A stretch of DNA of 64,000 nucleotides, from NCBI GenBank assembly GCA_017521195.1, contig JAFXGP010000132.1, positions 1 through 64,000 on the forward strand, read 5' to 3'. The translations under genes and the position numbers were made by a program. The notes beneath the pieces are model-generated. The model had not been told where the DNA came from, ran no database searches, and worked only from the letters and a program-made list of their open reading frames with translations. This document shows positions 35,042 to 43,408 of the stretch, piece by piece. Source of the stretch: Lachnospiraceae bacterium (lineage in GTDB: Bacteria; Bacillota; Clostridia; Lachnospirales; Lachnospiraceae). How positions within the stretch are numbered: the stretch's first letter is position 1; every line of letters starts with the position of its first letter.

Positions 35042-37600
35042 ATGAAAAAGAAACGAATTGGATTAAAATTTGTAACAAAGTTGGTGATTGCTGTAGCAGC
35101 TTTGATAACTATAGGTGGTGCAACATTATCATATGCTTTGATTGATGAAACCAATTCCGTACATATTAAGGCATCAGAAATTGAAGATGCAACGCTCATC
35201 ATCGGTACTCATTTAATATATCTGGGTTCTATGAACGATCAGATTTATGAAACTGCTATGAAATCCGCAGAAGAATCTAACCAGTATAGCCGTTATTATA
35301 AATCGGAAATTGCCGGTGGAGTCTGGTACGAAATTACGGAAGCCGGCGCATTGGCAGATATTACAACGGATGGAATTGTGGCAGACAACAGAGTGATTGA
35401 AGCACTTTTTATGACGCATCATACGAAATCGGATGGAATTACTTATGATTTGAGAACCGGAGCACCGGTAGGGATATTTGACATAAATAGTCCATATGAT
35501 TTAACAAAGATGGCAGAGCTGGAACCAATCAAACTTCAATATGATGTTCTGGCACAGACTGCGGAACCATCGGATACGGTGGAGAGAGATATTCTTAACA
35601 TTAAAGAACTCTATAAGTATGACAGACAGACGGATAAAACAAAGGAAATTGACGCACAGTTGAATGCCCTTCAAACATATTATGATATTCTGATAAGAGA
35701 TGAGGCAGAGGAAGCTGCAAGTCAGATGGTTATGTCTGTTATGGAAAAAGTGGATGCTGCCAGAAGAGCAGAAGTTTTAGGACCATTAAATGATATCCAG
35801 CTTCAGAAAATGAGCCTGGTAGTAGGTCGGGAATTTACCTATCTTGCAGGAGAAATTACTGAAATGGCAGGTACTGATTTATCCAAAGGCAGAACCGGGA
35901 TAGAAAAATTTGTGCCTAATAGTGATTTGCTTACTGCAATTAGTGAATCCATGACCAATGTACAGGAAAGTTATATTAATTACAGTTCTAAGATGTTGGC
36001 GGAAGGAAACACAATTTTAAGTAAGACAGAATACCGTTTGTCCATGGAATTAATCAGCAATGCCCAAGCCGGTAATTATAGCGGATGCGATGAAGCGGTG
36101 AACAAATTATTGTATCTGGATAGAATTAACAAAGGAATGATTCAGGAAGAAGCTAAGGAACGTGAATTCATTACCCGGGAATTGTTACAGGAAGTAAAAA
36201 ACAGTTATAGCACCTCTCTGGGATTTGGTGTAGGAGAGGGGTATCAGACACTTTCCAGTACAGCAGCAGAAGCTACCAGAAAGAATGTTTTAAAAAGCCA
36301 GTTAAATGAAACAGAAGTTGTAAGAAATGAATTACAGTTTGTTATTCAGGCATATGTAGATAGAATGACACCGGAAAAGGGAACGGAGTATATAACAGAT
36401 TGTATCGATAAGATTGGGGATTATCGGAAAGTAATCAAAAAAGATGCTTACGAAACATATGCCAATTCTTCTGTAGATTCTCACTTGGAATGGTTATCTA
36501 ATATCTTAAAAAATCTTCAGGATTTGATGGGGGGAAGCGCCCTGGATGATTTGAGATTACAGAAAAGTGATTTGCAGACAGAGTTGTTATCGGTCTTAGA
36601 CAACAACAGACTGGATGAGGCAAAACGAATCGAAAACCAAATAGAAGCCGTGGATAAGGAAATTGATGAAACAGAAAAATATTTAAATTCTGTTTTAAAT
36701 TCCGCTTCTTCTTCCGAATCTGCAAAGGCTCTTGCCGCAGCACAATTAGGAAGTGGCAGTACAACGGCGGCATTACAGACGATGAAAGATGAGGCAGTGG
36801 ATAGTATTAAGAATGGCAATCTGAATGGTGTAGGAAATATTCTGGAAGGAATCGGAGCTTTAGCATCTGCGCAGCCGGATGAGGCTATGGGAACTCTGGA
36901 GGATATATATCAGGAATTAGCGAATCAGGAACTTATTGGTGAAAAATCCTCACAGTTGGATGAACTGATGAGTCAGGTGGAAGGAATTGCCACTGATCAA
37001 ATTGGTAATTTGTCCGATGATTTAAGTGAAGAAGAACTGATTGCATTAATGCTGGCGTTCTTTAACGGACTTATGGATGGAAGTTTAGAAGATATAGTAA
37101 ATAGTCTTACTGATGAAGAGTTAGTGGTAATGCTTGCCGGACTGAGTATGTATGCAGAAGAGACCAATGGAAAAGTGGCAGCAGAACTTTTGAAGATATG
37201 CAGTAGGGCGGCTTATAACAATGGAAATAAATATATATATGAACAATTAAAAAATGAGTTGTCAGAATTTGTTCCAACCGACAAAATGGCACGGATTATC
37301 AGTTACCGATATATTTTCAATGACAGTCAGATGGCTGTAACTTTACAAAGAGGAAGTCAGTATTATCAGTTTGAAGCATTTAGTTTATCTGCAAGAAAAG
37401 GAAATGACATCGAAGAAATGAGTGCAGCCGCCGGATTCCAGAGTGTTATTTATATCCCGGAAGACACTGCACAGGAATATTTTGGGGTAATGGCAGAATA
37501 TCTTCAAAAAACAAGTTATGGTGTTATGTTGACAGAAGAAATAAATAACAGGGCATTGGAGTTTTTCGATTACCTGTTGGAAGCAGGAGGGGGAGTGTAA
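35042..37600 (+). CDS. Large exported, mostly helical protein with N-terminal anchor
   Basis: This 852-residue protein has a single N-terminal hydrophobic segment (about residues 13-33) that may be a signal peptide or an anchor. The main part is a long helical region (about 160-680). The C-terminal 100 residues (YRYIFNDSQMAVTLQRGSQYY, then a helix) resemble the beta-alpha stalk domains seen in copper-amine-oxidase-N-like repeats. No enzyme motif is seen. Its gene abuts the DUF4255 cap gene with no gap (stop 37598-37600, ATG 37601), which ties it to the particle operon. Its length and export signal suit an extracytoplasmic sleeve or anchor for the machine. Confidence 0.6.
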   Translation: MKKKRIGLKFVTKLVIAVAALITIGGATLSYALIDETNSVHIKASEIEDATLIIGTHLIYLGSMNDQIYETAMKSAEESNQYSRYYKSEIAGGVWYEITEAGALADITTDGIVADNRVIEALFMTHHTKSDGITYDLRTGAPVGIFDINSPYDLTKMAELEPIKLQYDVLAQTAEPSDTVERDILNIKELYKYDRQTDKTKEIDAQLNALQTYYDILIRDEAEEAASQMVMSVMEKVDAARRAEVLGPLNDIQLQKMSLVVGREFTYLAGEITEMAGTDLSKGRTGIEKFVPNSDLLTAISESMTNVQESYINYSSKMLAEGNTILSKTEYRLSMELISNAQAGNYSGCDEAVNKLLYLDRINKGMIQEEAKEREFITRELLQEVKNSYSTSLGFGVGEGYQTLSSTAAEATRKNVLKSQLNETEVVRNELQFVIQAYVDRMTPEKGTEYITDCIDKIGDYRKVIKKDAYETYANSSVDSHLEWLSNILKNLQDLMGGSALDDLRLQKSDLQTELLSVLDNNRLDEAKRIENQIEAVDKEIDETEKYLNSVLNSASSSESAKALAAAQLGSGSTTAALQTMKDEAVDSIKNGNLNGVGNILEGIGALASAQPDEAMGTLEDIYQELANQELIGEKSSQLDELMSQVEGIATDQIGNLSDDLSEEELIALMLAFFNGLMDGSLEDIVNSLTDEELVVMLAGLSMYAEETNGKVAAELLKICSRAAYNNGNKYIYEQLKNELSEFVPTDKMARIISYRYIFNDSQMAVTLQRGSQYYQFEAFSLSARKGNDIEEMSAAAGFQSVIYIPEDTAQEYFGVMAEYLQKTSYGVMLTEEINNRALEFFDYLLEAGGGV

Positions 37601-38188
37601 ATGGCAGATTATCCGATTATAGCAGACGTCAGTAATTATATTGTACGAACCCTTAGAACCAAGATGTGTCCGGAACCTATTCCTTCGCCCAATAATATAG
37701 AAGTGTCATCTCCTGCAGACCAGGATGTGGACTATATTTTGGGATTGTACTTATACGATATTCGGGAAACTTCGGGAATGGCCACACCTACCTTCATGCC
37801 GGCAGGTCAGGTTAGATTACAGAAGACACCGAAACCCTTTGACTTATATTATATGGTTTTTATTAACGGGTCTTCCCAGATGGGGTTAAAGGCCCTGGAT
37901 ATCCAGAAAATATTGGGACGTGTGGCACAGCTGATTAATGATAATAATGCTGTTATGCCTAATCAGTTGCAAAAATGGTTGGAAACCAGCGAGCCGCCAA
38001 TTACCATTTCCCAGGCAAAAATTACTTTGGAAGAAAAGGTAAGAGTGTGGCAGGCAATTAATAAACCGTACCAGGTAAGCTTATTTTATAAAGCAGGTCC
38101 GGTATTCTTGTCCAGTGAAGTTGTGGTGGATACTCCACGAGTAACCGATGCAACTTTTGGAATACATATACAAGGCTCAGACCAGTAG
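37601..38188 (+). CDS. CIS tail terminator/cap protein (DUF4255, Pvc16 N-terminal domain family)
   Basis: At 195 residues it fits the family. ADYPIIADVSNYIVRTL and the middle FDLYYMVFINGSSQMGLKALDIQKILGRV are typical of DUF4255/Pvc16 proteins, which cap the tube and sheath at the end distal to the baseplate in eCIS particles. The C-terminal Pro-rich extension seen in some homologues is absent. The ATG directly follows the previous stop and overlaps nothing; GGAGGGGGAG upstream is the ribosome site. Confidence 0.88.
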   Translation: MADYPIIADVSNYIVRTLRTKMCPEPIPSPNNIEVSSPADQDVDYILGLYLYDIRETSGMATPTFMPAGQVRLQKTPKPFDLYYMVFINGSSQMGLKALDIQKILGRVAQLINDNNAVMPNQLQKWLETSEPPITISQAKITLEEKVRVWQAINKPYQVSLFYKAGPVFLSSEVVVDTPRVTDATFGIHIQGSDQ

Positions 38189-38206
38189 GAAAGGGGGTAG
38201 ATCATC

Positions 38207-38986
38207 ATGGTGGCACATGCAACCATTCATCACAAATTGGATTTGGCATTACGGTTGGTAAACACAGTAACCGGAAGAGTTGTAGAAGAGCGAAATACGC
38301 AGTTTATAACCGGACTTACCGGTGTAAGGGCAATTCCAAAGCAGGGTGGTATGTATTTGTTTCTGAATGTTGGAAGCAAAGATTTTGAAATGGATATTCA
38401 TGTTTACGGATATGAACCTCAGAAAATTCAAATCAGGCTATCTGAACTTCAGGGAACCATGCCCATCCGTGAAGTCTATCTGCTGCCACTTGAGACTCCG
38501 ATAAGAGAGGATGTCCTCACCCTACGGGGGAGATTGTCGGGGATAGAGGAAATAGAAGCAGTTTCGTTATCTGATACGAACTGCTGCATAAAAGAGTTTG
38601 ATGCCAGAAAAAGAATCATGTCAGTTTTGAATCAAAGAAATGTCAGATTCCATCATACACATTACGGACTGGTGAATCGGGAAAGAACGGAATATGAGCA
38701 TTTTGAGGTGGAAAAGGAACTTTCACCACAAGAAATCAAATGCAAAAAGACTTTAGAAAAAGAGTTCTCTATTAACCAACCCATAGGAAGAATTATTTTT
38801 GGTCAGATAAACAATCAGGAGGAATATATTCTGAGAGTAGCAAATGACGAAAATGCAACGTATCTTGTAAGATATGTTACAGATGGTAAGACATATTATC
38901 AGGCAGTGGACTTTCATGAGAAAGAAATCTCATTAAAAGCACATGAAACTGTAAAAGATGAAGAAACTGATGGTAAGGAGGTTTGA
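38207..38986 (+). CDS. CIS operon protein of unknown function with N-terminal beta-sandwich-like region
   Basis: The first 95 residues of this 259-residue protein (DLALRLVNTVTGRVVEERN, GGMYLFLNVG, YGYEPQKIQIRL) have the strand pattern of carboxypeptidase-regulatory or Ig-like folds. The remainder, with CKKTLEKEFS followed by GRIIFGQINNQEEYILRV, is not recognised. There is no signal peptide. It lies between the cap and the PAAR-like tip and overlaps the latter by one base (TGATG). It is probably a particle accessory or tip-associated protein. Confidence 0.6.
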   Translation: MVAHATIHHKLDLALRLVNTVTGRVVEERNTQFITGLTGVRAIPKQGGMYLFLNVGSKDFEMDIHVYGYEPQKIQIRLSELQGTMPIREVYLLPLETPIREDVLTLRGRLSGIEEIEAVSLSDTNCCIKEFDARKRIMSVLNQRNVRFHHTHYGLVNRERTEYEHFEVEKELSPQEIKCKKTLEKEFSINQPIGRIIFGQINNQEEYILRVANDENATYLVRYVTDGKTYYQAVDFHEKEISLKAHETVKDEETDGKEV

Positions 38987-39378
38987 TGGGAGCAGTTGTT
39001 GTTAGCGGAGCAAAATTAATGTGTCCTTTCGGTACAGCACCGGGAACATTAAATGCTACCTCGCAAGTCACTACTTTGGGATGTTCCAAACCAGTGGCTA
39101 CTATTACGGATATCGCCCTTGGAAGCAATATTACACCCTTTGGAATGTGTTGTTCCTTGGCAAATCCGCAAGTCGCAGCGGCAACGGCGGCTGCGTTAGG
39201 TGTGTTAACACCTCAACCCTGTTCCATGGTACCGATTGGACCATGGCAGGCAGCAAAGCCTACCACTTTGGTTGGCGGCAAACCGGTCTTAACTCAGGAA
39301 GCCACATTGATGTGCGGAATGGGAATGGGGAGTATATCAATAATATCTCCCGGTCAAATGAAAATCGTAACGGATTAA
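38986..39378 (+). CDS. PAAR-like spike tip protein (DUF4280 family)
   Basis: This 130-residue protein starts VVSGAKLMCPFGTAPGTL and contains ITPFGMCCSLANP, AAATAAALGVLTPQPC and PTTLVGGKPVL, all signatures of DUF4280. These conical proteins cap the spike of CIS particles and can carry effectors. Several conserved cysteines (CPFG, CCS, PC, MCG) could bind metal as in PAAR proteins. The ATG at 38986 (AAGGAGG four bases upstream) overlaps the preceding stop. In most loci it is near the spike gene; here it sits before the sheath. Confidence 0.9.
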   Translation: MGAVVVSGAKLMCPFGTAPGTLNATSQVTTLGCSKPVATITDIALGSNITPFGMCCSLANPQVAAATAAALGVLTPQPCSMVPIGPWQAAKPTTLVGGKPVLTQEATLMCGMGMGSISIISPGQMKIVTD

Positions 39379-39397
39379 ATAAAAAGGAGGAAACATA

Positions 39398-41107
39398 ATG
39401 GCAGAATATTTATCACCCGGTGTATACGTTGAGGAATATGATAATTCCCCACGTTCGATTGAAGGGGTTGGTACAAGTGCAGCAGGTTTTGTAGGACTTG
39501 CTGAAAAAGGAACAGTAGTGGGGGCACCTGCACTGGTAACCAGTTTTGCAGCATTCAAAAGATTATATGGTGGATTCTTAAGTGAATACACACATGAGGA
39601 ATATCGTTATCTCGGCTTTGCAGTGGAACAGTTCTTCGCAAACGGCGGAACAAGATGTTATGTAAGCCGCGTTATTCCGGAAGATGCAGTTTGTGCATCC
39701 TTAAAAACAAATGTATTAGAATTTAGTGCAGCTAACGAAGGTAAATGGGGAAACCGTATTCAGGTTTCTTTCTCTACTGTAACTAAGAGAAAAATGCAGC
39801 TTCTTGAAAAAACAGGAGATGCTTCTTACGTGGCAAAATCTGTAGATGGTTTTAAAGAAGGTGATTTAGTAAAAGCCGGTGAAGAATACAACCGTATTCA
39901 GATGATTTATGACAATACCATTACTTTTGAAAAAGCATTTGCAGAAGATGTGGTAGATAATAATATTGTGGCAAGCGTATTCGTATATTTGGTAGAAACA
40001 GATGTATTGGTTCGTTATAATGACGAAGCTGAAGTATTTAACGGTCTCAGCTTTAATCCTGCTGCAAGTAACTATATTGTTACTAAAATGGAAAAGAGCG
40101 AACTTGTGAAAGTAAAAGCAGTTGCTGCTTTAGAAGAAATTGCAAATCCGATATCTGCAATTTTAGGAGAAGACAAAACAAGTGGTTCTGTAATTTTATC
40201 CGGCGGTAGCGATGGTTCTATTTCTAAAGTAACAGCAGGAACCTTTATCGGAGAAGACAATGGTCCGGGTCAGAGAACCGGTATTCAGGCATTTGTAGAG
40301 AACAATGCTATCAGCATGATTGCAGTGCCCGGTATTACTATTCCGGAAGTAGTAGTGTCCTTAGTAGGTCATTGTGAAACAATGAAAAATCGTGTAGCAG
40401 TATTGGATATGCCTGCAGATATGGCAAAACCAAAGGATTTGATTGAATACAGAGGTATGATTGACAGTACTTATGCAGCTATGTATCATCCATGGATTCA
40501 AATTTATGACAGAGCAGCTAAGAAGCCCGGATTCATTCCACCATCCGGTGCAGTTATGGGTATTTATGCAAGAACTGATATTACAAGAGGTGTACATAAA
40601 GCTCCTGCAAACGAACCGATTTACTGTACAGGTTTGAAAGTGAACTATACAAAGAGCGAACAGGATATCTTAAATCCGGAAGGTGTTAACTTAATCAGAC
40701 AGATTCCGGGACAGGGAATTCGTGTATGGGGAGCAAGAACAGCCAGCAGTAATTCTACTTTCCGTTATATCAACGTAAGAAGATTGTTTATCTATATTGA
40801 AGAAAGCATCAAAGCAAATACTAACTGGGTTGTATTTGAACCAAACGATGTAACATTATGGACAAGAGTAAATCTTACAGTATCTACTTTCTTAGACAAT
40901 TTATGGAGAAATGGTATGCTTGCGGGTTCTACTCCTTCCGAAGGTTACTTTGTTGAGATCGGAAGCAATACTATGACAAAAGATGATATTATGAATGGTC
41001 GCTTGATCTGTAATATCGGAATTGCACCTGTTCGTCCGGCAGAATTCGTTATTTTCCGTGTATCTCAGCTTACAGCTGAAGCCGGTGGCGGAGAATCAGA
41101 AGAATAG
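39398..41107 (+). CDS. Contractile tail sheath protein
   Basis: This 569-residue protein opens MAEYLSPGVYVEEYDNSPR and continues TSAAGFVGLAEKG, the standard start of phage and eCIS sheath proteins; the tail end GRLICNIGIAPVRPAEFVIFRVSQ is the conserved C-terminal domain that interlocks subunits. The middle domain (about residues 120-250) is variable. Contraction of this sheath drives the inner tube through a target membrane. Only one sheath gene is present, unlike the three in Afp/PVC. An AAGGAGGAA site and the orderly codon use suggest high expression, as required for a major structural protein. Confidence 0.96.
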   Translation: MAEYLSPGVYVEEYDNSPRSIEGVGTSAAGFVGLAEKGTVVGAPALVTSFAAFKRLYGGFLSEYTHEEYRYLGFAVEQFFANGGTRCYVSRVIPEDAVCASLKTNVLEFSAANEGKWGNRIQVSFSTVTKRKMQLLEKTGDASYVAKSVDGFKEGDLVKAGEEYNRIQMIYDNTITFEKAFAEDVVDNNIVASVFVYLVETDVLVRYNDEAEVFNGLSFNPAASNYIVTKMEKSELVKVKAVAALEEIANPISAILGEDKTSGSVILSGGSDGSISKVTAGTFIGEDNGPGQRTGIQAFVENNAISMIAVPGITIPEVVVSLVGHCETMKNRVAVLDMPADMAKPKDLIEYRGMIDSTYAAMYHPWIQIYDRAAKKPGFIPPSGAVMGIYARTDITRGVHKAPANEPIYCTGLKVNYTKSEQDILNPEGVNLIRQIPGQGIRVWGARTASSNSTFRYINVRRLFIYIEESIKANTNWVVFEPNDVTLWTRVNLTVSTFLDNLWRNGMLAGSTPSEGYFVEIGSNTMTKDDIMNGRLICNIGIAPVRPAEFVIFRVSQLTAEAGGGESEE

Positions 41108-41143
41108 GAAAGAATAAGTTTATCGTAAAGGAGAACATAGAAT

Positions 41144-41638
41144 ATGGCAGATACAAATCAAATTAGTATGTCCTATCCGTTAACCAAAATGAACTTCTTG
41201 GTTACTGTAAGCGGAGTAAATGGAACAGCAGCTTTTAGCGAAGTAAGCGGAGTGGAAGCTACGGTAGACGTAATTGAATTCCGTCAGGGTAATTCCGGTT
41301 CCTTGGCACCGGTAAAAATTCCGGGACTTGTAAAACACGGTAATGTTACTTTGAAATTCGGATATACATCAAACAATGCATTTAAAACATGGATTCAGGA
41401 ATGTGTTTCTGAAACCAGAGGAGAAATGCCAAGAAGTGAAGTTCAGATTGAAATGATCGATATCAATAGCGGAGCACCACAGGGAATGGTAACACAGACT
41501 ACTCCCGGTGGAAAAGTATGGTTACTTACTAATGCATGGGTAACTAAATATACTGCTCCTGATTTAAATGCAACCACCAGTGAAGTTGCAATTGAATCTG
41601 TAGAACTTGCATATGAAGAATTAATTATACCGAACTAG
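41144..41638 (+). CDS. Inner tail tube protein (T4 gp19-like)
   Basis: This 164-residue protein carries the family pattern: YPLTKMNFLVTVSGVNG, FSEVSGVEATVDVIEFRQGN, VTLKFGYTSNNAFKTWI and the final VAIESVELAYEEL. It forms the stacked hexameric rings inside the sheath. It follows the sheath gene by 36 bases, the universal order in contractile tails. A long stable hairpin follows the gene. Confidence 0.95.
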   Translation: MADTNQISMSYPLTKMNFLVTVSGVNGTAAFSEVSGVEATVDVIEFRQGNSGSLAPVKIPGLVKHGNVTLKFGYTSNNAFKTWIQECVSETRGEMPRSEVQIEMIDINSGAPQGMVTQTTPGGKVWLLTNAWVTKYTAPDLNATTSEVAIESVELAYEELIIPN

Positions 41639-41643
41639 AATTG

Positions 41644-41719
41644 AGGTAGGGGCTTTTGCAAAATGACTGTTGCGGATTTAAATATCCTTCACAGTTCATT
41701 TTGTAAAAGCTTCTAACCT
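41644..41719 (+). terminator. Long imperfect hairpin after the tube gene (partial terminator or RNA-stabilising structure)
   Basis: AGGTAGGGGCTTTTGCAAAATGA (left arm, starting 41644) pairs imperfectly with TTCATTTTGTAAAAGCTTCTAACCT (right arm, ending 41719), giving a stem of more than 20 pairs. No T-run follows closely. It could reduce transcription into downstream genes or protect the 3' end of sheath/tube mRNA, fitting the need for many sheath and tube subunits. The interval 41639-41803 holds nothing else. Confidence 0.6.
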
Positions 41720-41803
41720 AATTTAAATTATTGATGTATATTTTAATATGTTAAGATATATATGAGTAATTTATCGAGTTATAGAAATGGAAGGAGAAAA
41801 TAT

Positions 41804-42166
41804 ATGGAAACAGTTTATGAATTTACCTTACCGAAAGGATATGTTGATAATAATGGAGATGTTCATAGAAGAGGAAAGATGCGTCTGGCAACAGCAGGTG
41901 ATGAAATCAGTGCAACTAGGGATCCGCGTGTGTTAAGCAATCCATCTTATTTAACTATAGTAATTCTTTCTAAGGTAATTACAGAGATTGAAGGATTACA
42001 GGTAATTACAGCAACACATATTGAGCGCATGTTTACAGCAGATTTGGCGTTTTTACAGGATATGTATCAGAAAATCAATGATATTACTCCTCCAACCATG
42101 CAGGTAGTATGCCCGGAATGCGGACATATACATGAGGTGCCGCTAAATTTTACACAAGAGGGATAA
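41804..42166 (+). CDS. CIS tail assembly chaperone-like protein with C-terminal zinc ribbon half (frame 0 product)
   Basis: This 120-residue protein has an N-terminal half METVYEFTLPKGYVDNNGDVHRRGKM followed by helical segments. It ends with CPECGHIHEV, a Cys-x2-Cys knuckle followed by His. Small proteins of this type follow the tube gene in eCIS loci, at the place where phages encode tail assembly chaperone G. The ATG at 41804 has AAGGAG upstream; an in-frame ATG at 41762 has none. Near its 3' end it contains A_AAT_TTT (42145-42151), from which a -1 shift would fuse it to the DUF6760-like frame. Confidence 0.8.
   Translation: METVYEFTLPKGYVDNNGDVHRRGKMRLATAGDEISATRDPRVLSNPSYLTIVILSKVITEIEGLQVITATHIERMFTADLAFLQDMYQKINDITPPTMQVVCPECGHIHEVPLNFTQEG
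42145..42151 (+). other. Candidate -1 programmed ribosomal frameshift site (A_AAT_TTT)
   Basis: In the frame of the gene starting at 41804 the heptamer reads A|AAT|TTT and fits X_XXY_YYZ. Slipping back one base gives AAA TTT TAC and an open frame that continues without a stop to 42375. An SD-like GAGGTG (42134-42139) sits five bases upstream. A small TCCG/CGGA hairpin (42174-42185) lies downstream. The shifted protein would have 116 + 74 = 190 residues. Confidence 0.6.
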
Positions 42167-42186
42167 AACTATATCCGGAAGCGGAG

Positions 42187-42375
42187 ATGTATAAGGAAAT
42201 GTCCTTTATTTCCTATTATTTCCATTGGAGCAGCGAAGAGGTACTTCGGATGGATCATGTGACCAGAAGACGTTGGTGCAGTGAAATCAGCTCCATAAAT
42301 AAGGAGTTGGCTCCCTCAAAACAAAGCAATAGCAAAGAGAAAAGTATTTTAGATATGAAACCAACCAAGAGGTGA
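42187..42375 (+). CDS. DUF6760-like small CIS protein (probably the C-terminal part of a frameshift fusion)
   Basis: MYKEMSFISYYFHWSSEEVL and the following HVTRRRWCSEI match the DUF6760 pattern (LYEEVA-AYHFHW...RRRW), a short protein that follows the tube region in eCIS loci. If started at ATG 42187 it has 62 residues, with only a weak GGAAG ribosome site. Homologues carry a Tyr-Pro-containing lead-in before this point; here the matching residues (KLYPEAE) lie upstream of the ATG in a stretch with no ATG, GTG or TTG. That supports synthesis by -1 frameshifting from the preceding gene, the strategy of phage G/GT tail chaperones. Confidence 0.75.
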   Translation: MYKEMSFISYYFHWSSEEVLRMDHVTRRRWCSEISSINKELAPSKQSNSKEKSILDMKPTKR

Positions 42376-42385
42376 GGTGTTACCT

Positions 42386-43387
42386 ATGGGTAGATTTAAA
42401 GATGAAGACAATATATTAGTTTTAAATCAAAGTGACAATGTATTGGTAAATTATAACTTCATGTTGCGTGTGGAAGGTATTTATGATTTGCCATGTAAGT
42501 CCGTACATAGTTTTACCAAAGAAAATGAATTTGAGTATGTGCAGGAAGGCGGATTGAACGATTATGTTCATATGCTTAGAAAACCGGTATCCAAGCCTTT
42601 TTCTTTTACTGTAGAGAGATATGTGGGAATGGATATTGTACCACCCCTTCCTTTAGGTGCGGAATTGGTATTACCGGTGATTCTTATGGTAGCACCAAAT
42701 GCCAATCAGTTTGATAAGGCAAAACGGACTTTTGTATTTACCGGTTGTACGGTTATGAGTAAGACATACGGAGAATTAAATGCAGAAAAAAGTGATTTGC
42801 TAACGGAAACCATTGTAATTGGTTATCGTGAAATGACAGAGGTAACTGTTCCGGTACATATGGGAAGTGACGGAAAATTGTGGGAGTTTGATGGTACCAA
42901 GGTACAGGGAAATGGTAAACGAAGCGCTAATATTAACGGAACACAGACAGGTACACCTAAAGCAAGACGTTGGTTGGTAAAGGAAGGGCAGGAAGGAAAA
43001 TCTGTTCAGAGTGCAAAAAAATATACAGATATTTTTAGTCAGGAAACGAATGTTGAAGAGGCAGAAGGTGAAAATAATACCAATGAAGATGGGCAGACAC
43101 CTATCATACAACCAATACCACGAGTGAAAAAGGGACCGAATACAGGAGTGCCTGTGGTAAGAAGATGGCCGAAGGAAAGCAGTGCCAAGAAGTTGCCGGT
43201 GGTTGAAAAGACAGAATCTTCCGAAGAAGAGGAAGAGAAACTACCACCAAGAGTAAAACCGGGACCGAATACGGGTAAGGTTAAGGGGAGAAGGTGGAAA
43301 CCGGACGTAAGTGCGAAACCGTCGGTAGATACCGGAGAAGCACAAAGCAGAAAGTGGCCTCCAACCCAGAGTGCTAAGAAAAAATAG
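42386..43387 (+). CDS. Second tail-tube-like protein with repeat-containing C-terminal extension
   Basis: This is a 333-residue protein. Residues 1-150 resemble a tube-type beta-barrel (YNFMLRVEGIYDLPCKSVHSF, VERYVG, TVMSKTYGELNAEKSDLLTETIVIGYREM), as in the second tube/initiator proteins of eCIS (Afp5-like). The remaining 180 residues are low-complexity and contain four variants of TG-x3-RRW-x(4-13)-SAK, two within a longer unit beginning PRVKxGPNTG. The tail is basic and probably disordered. The ATG at 42386 lies behind AGAGGTGAGG. The repeats could bind partner particle proteins or cargo. Confidence 0.75.
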   Translation: MGRFKDEDNILVLNQSDNVLVNYNFMLRVEGIYDLPCKSVHSFTKENEFEYVQEGGLNDYVHMLRKPVSKPFSFTVERYVGMDIVPPLPLGAELVLPVILMVAPNANQFDKAKRTFVFTGCTVMSKTYGELNAEKSDLLTETIVIGYREMTEVTVPVHMGSDGKLWEFDGTKVQGNGKRSANINGTQTGTPKARRWLVKEGQEGKSVQSAKKYTDIFSQETNVEEAEGENNTNEDGQTPIIQPIPRVKKGPNTGVPVVRRWPKESSAKKLPVVEKTESSEEEEEKLPPRVKPGPNTGKVKGRRWKPDVSAKPSVDTGEAQSRKWPPTQSAKKK

Positions 43388-43408
43388 TAGAAAGGCAGGT
43401 GAGAGAAT

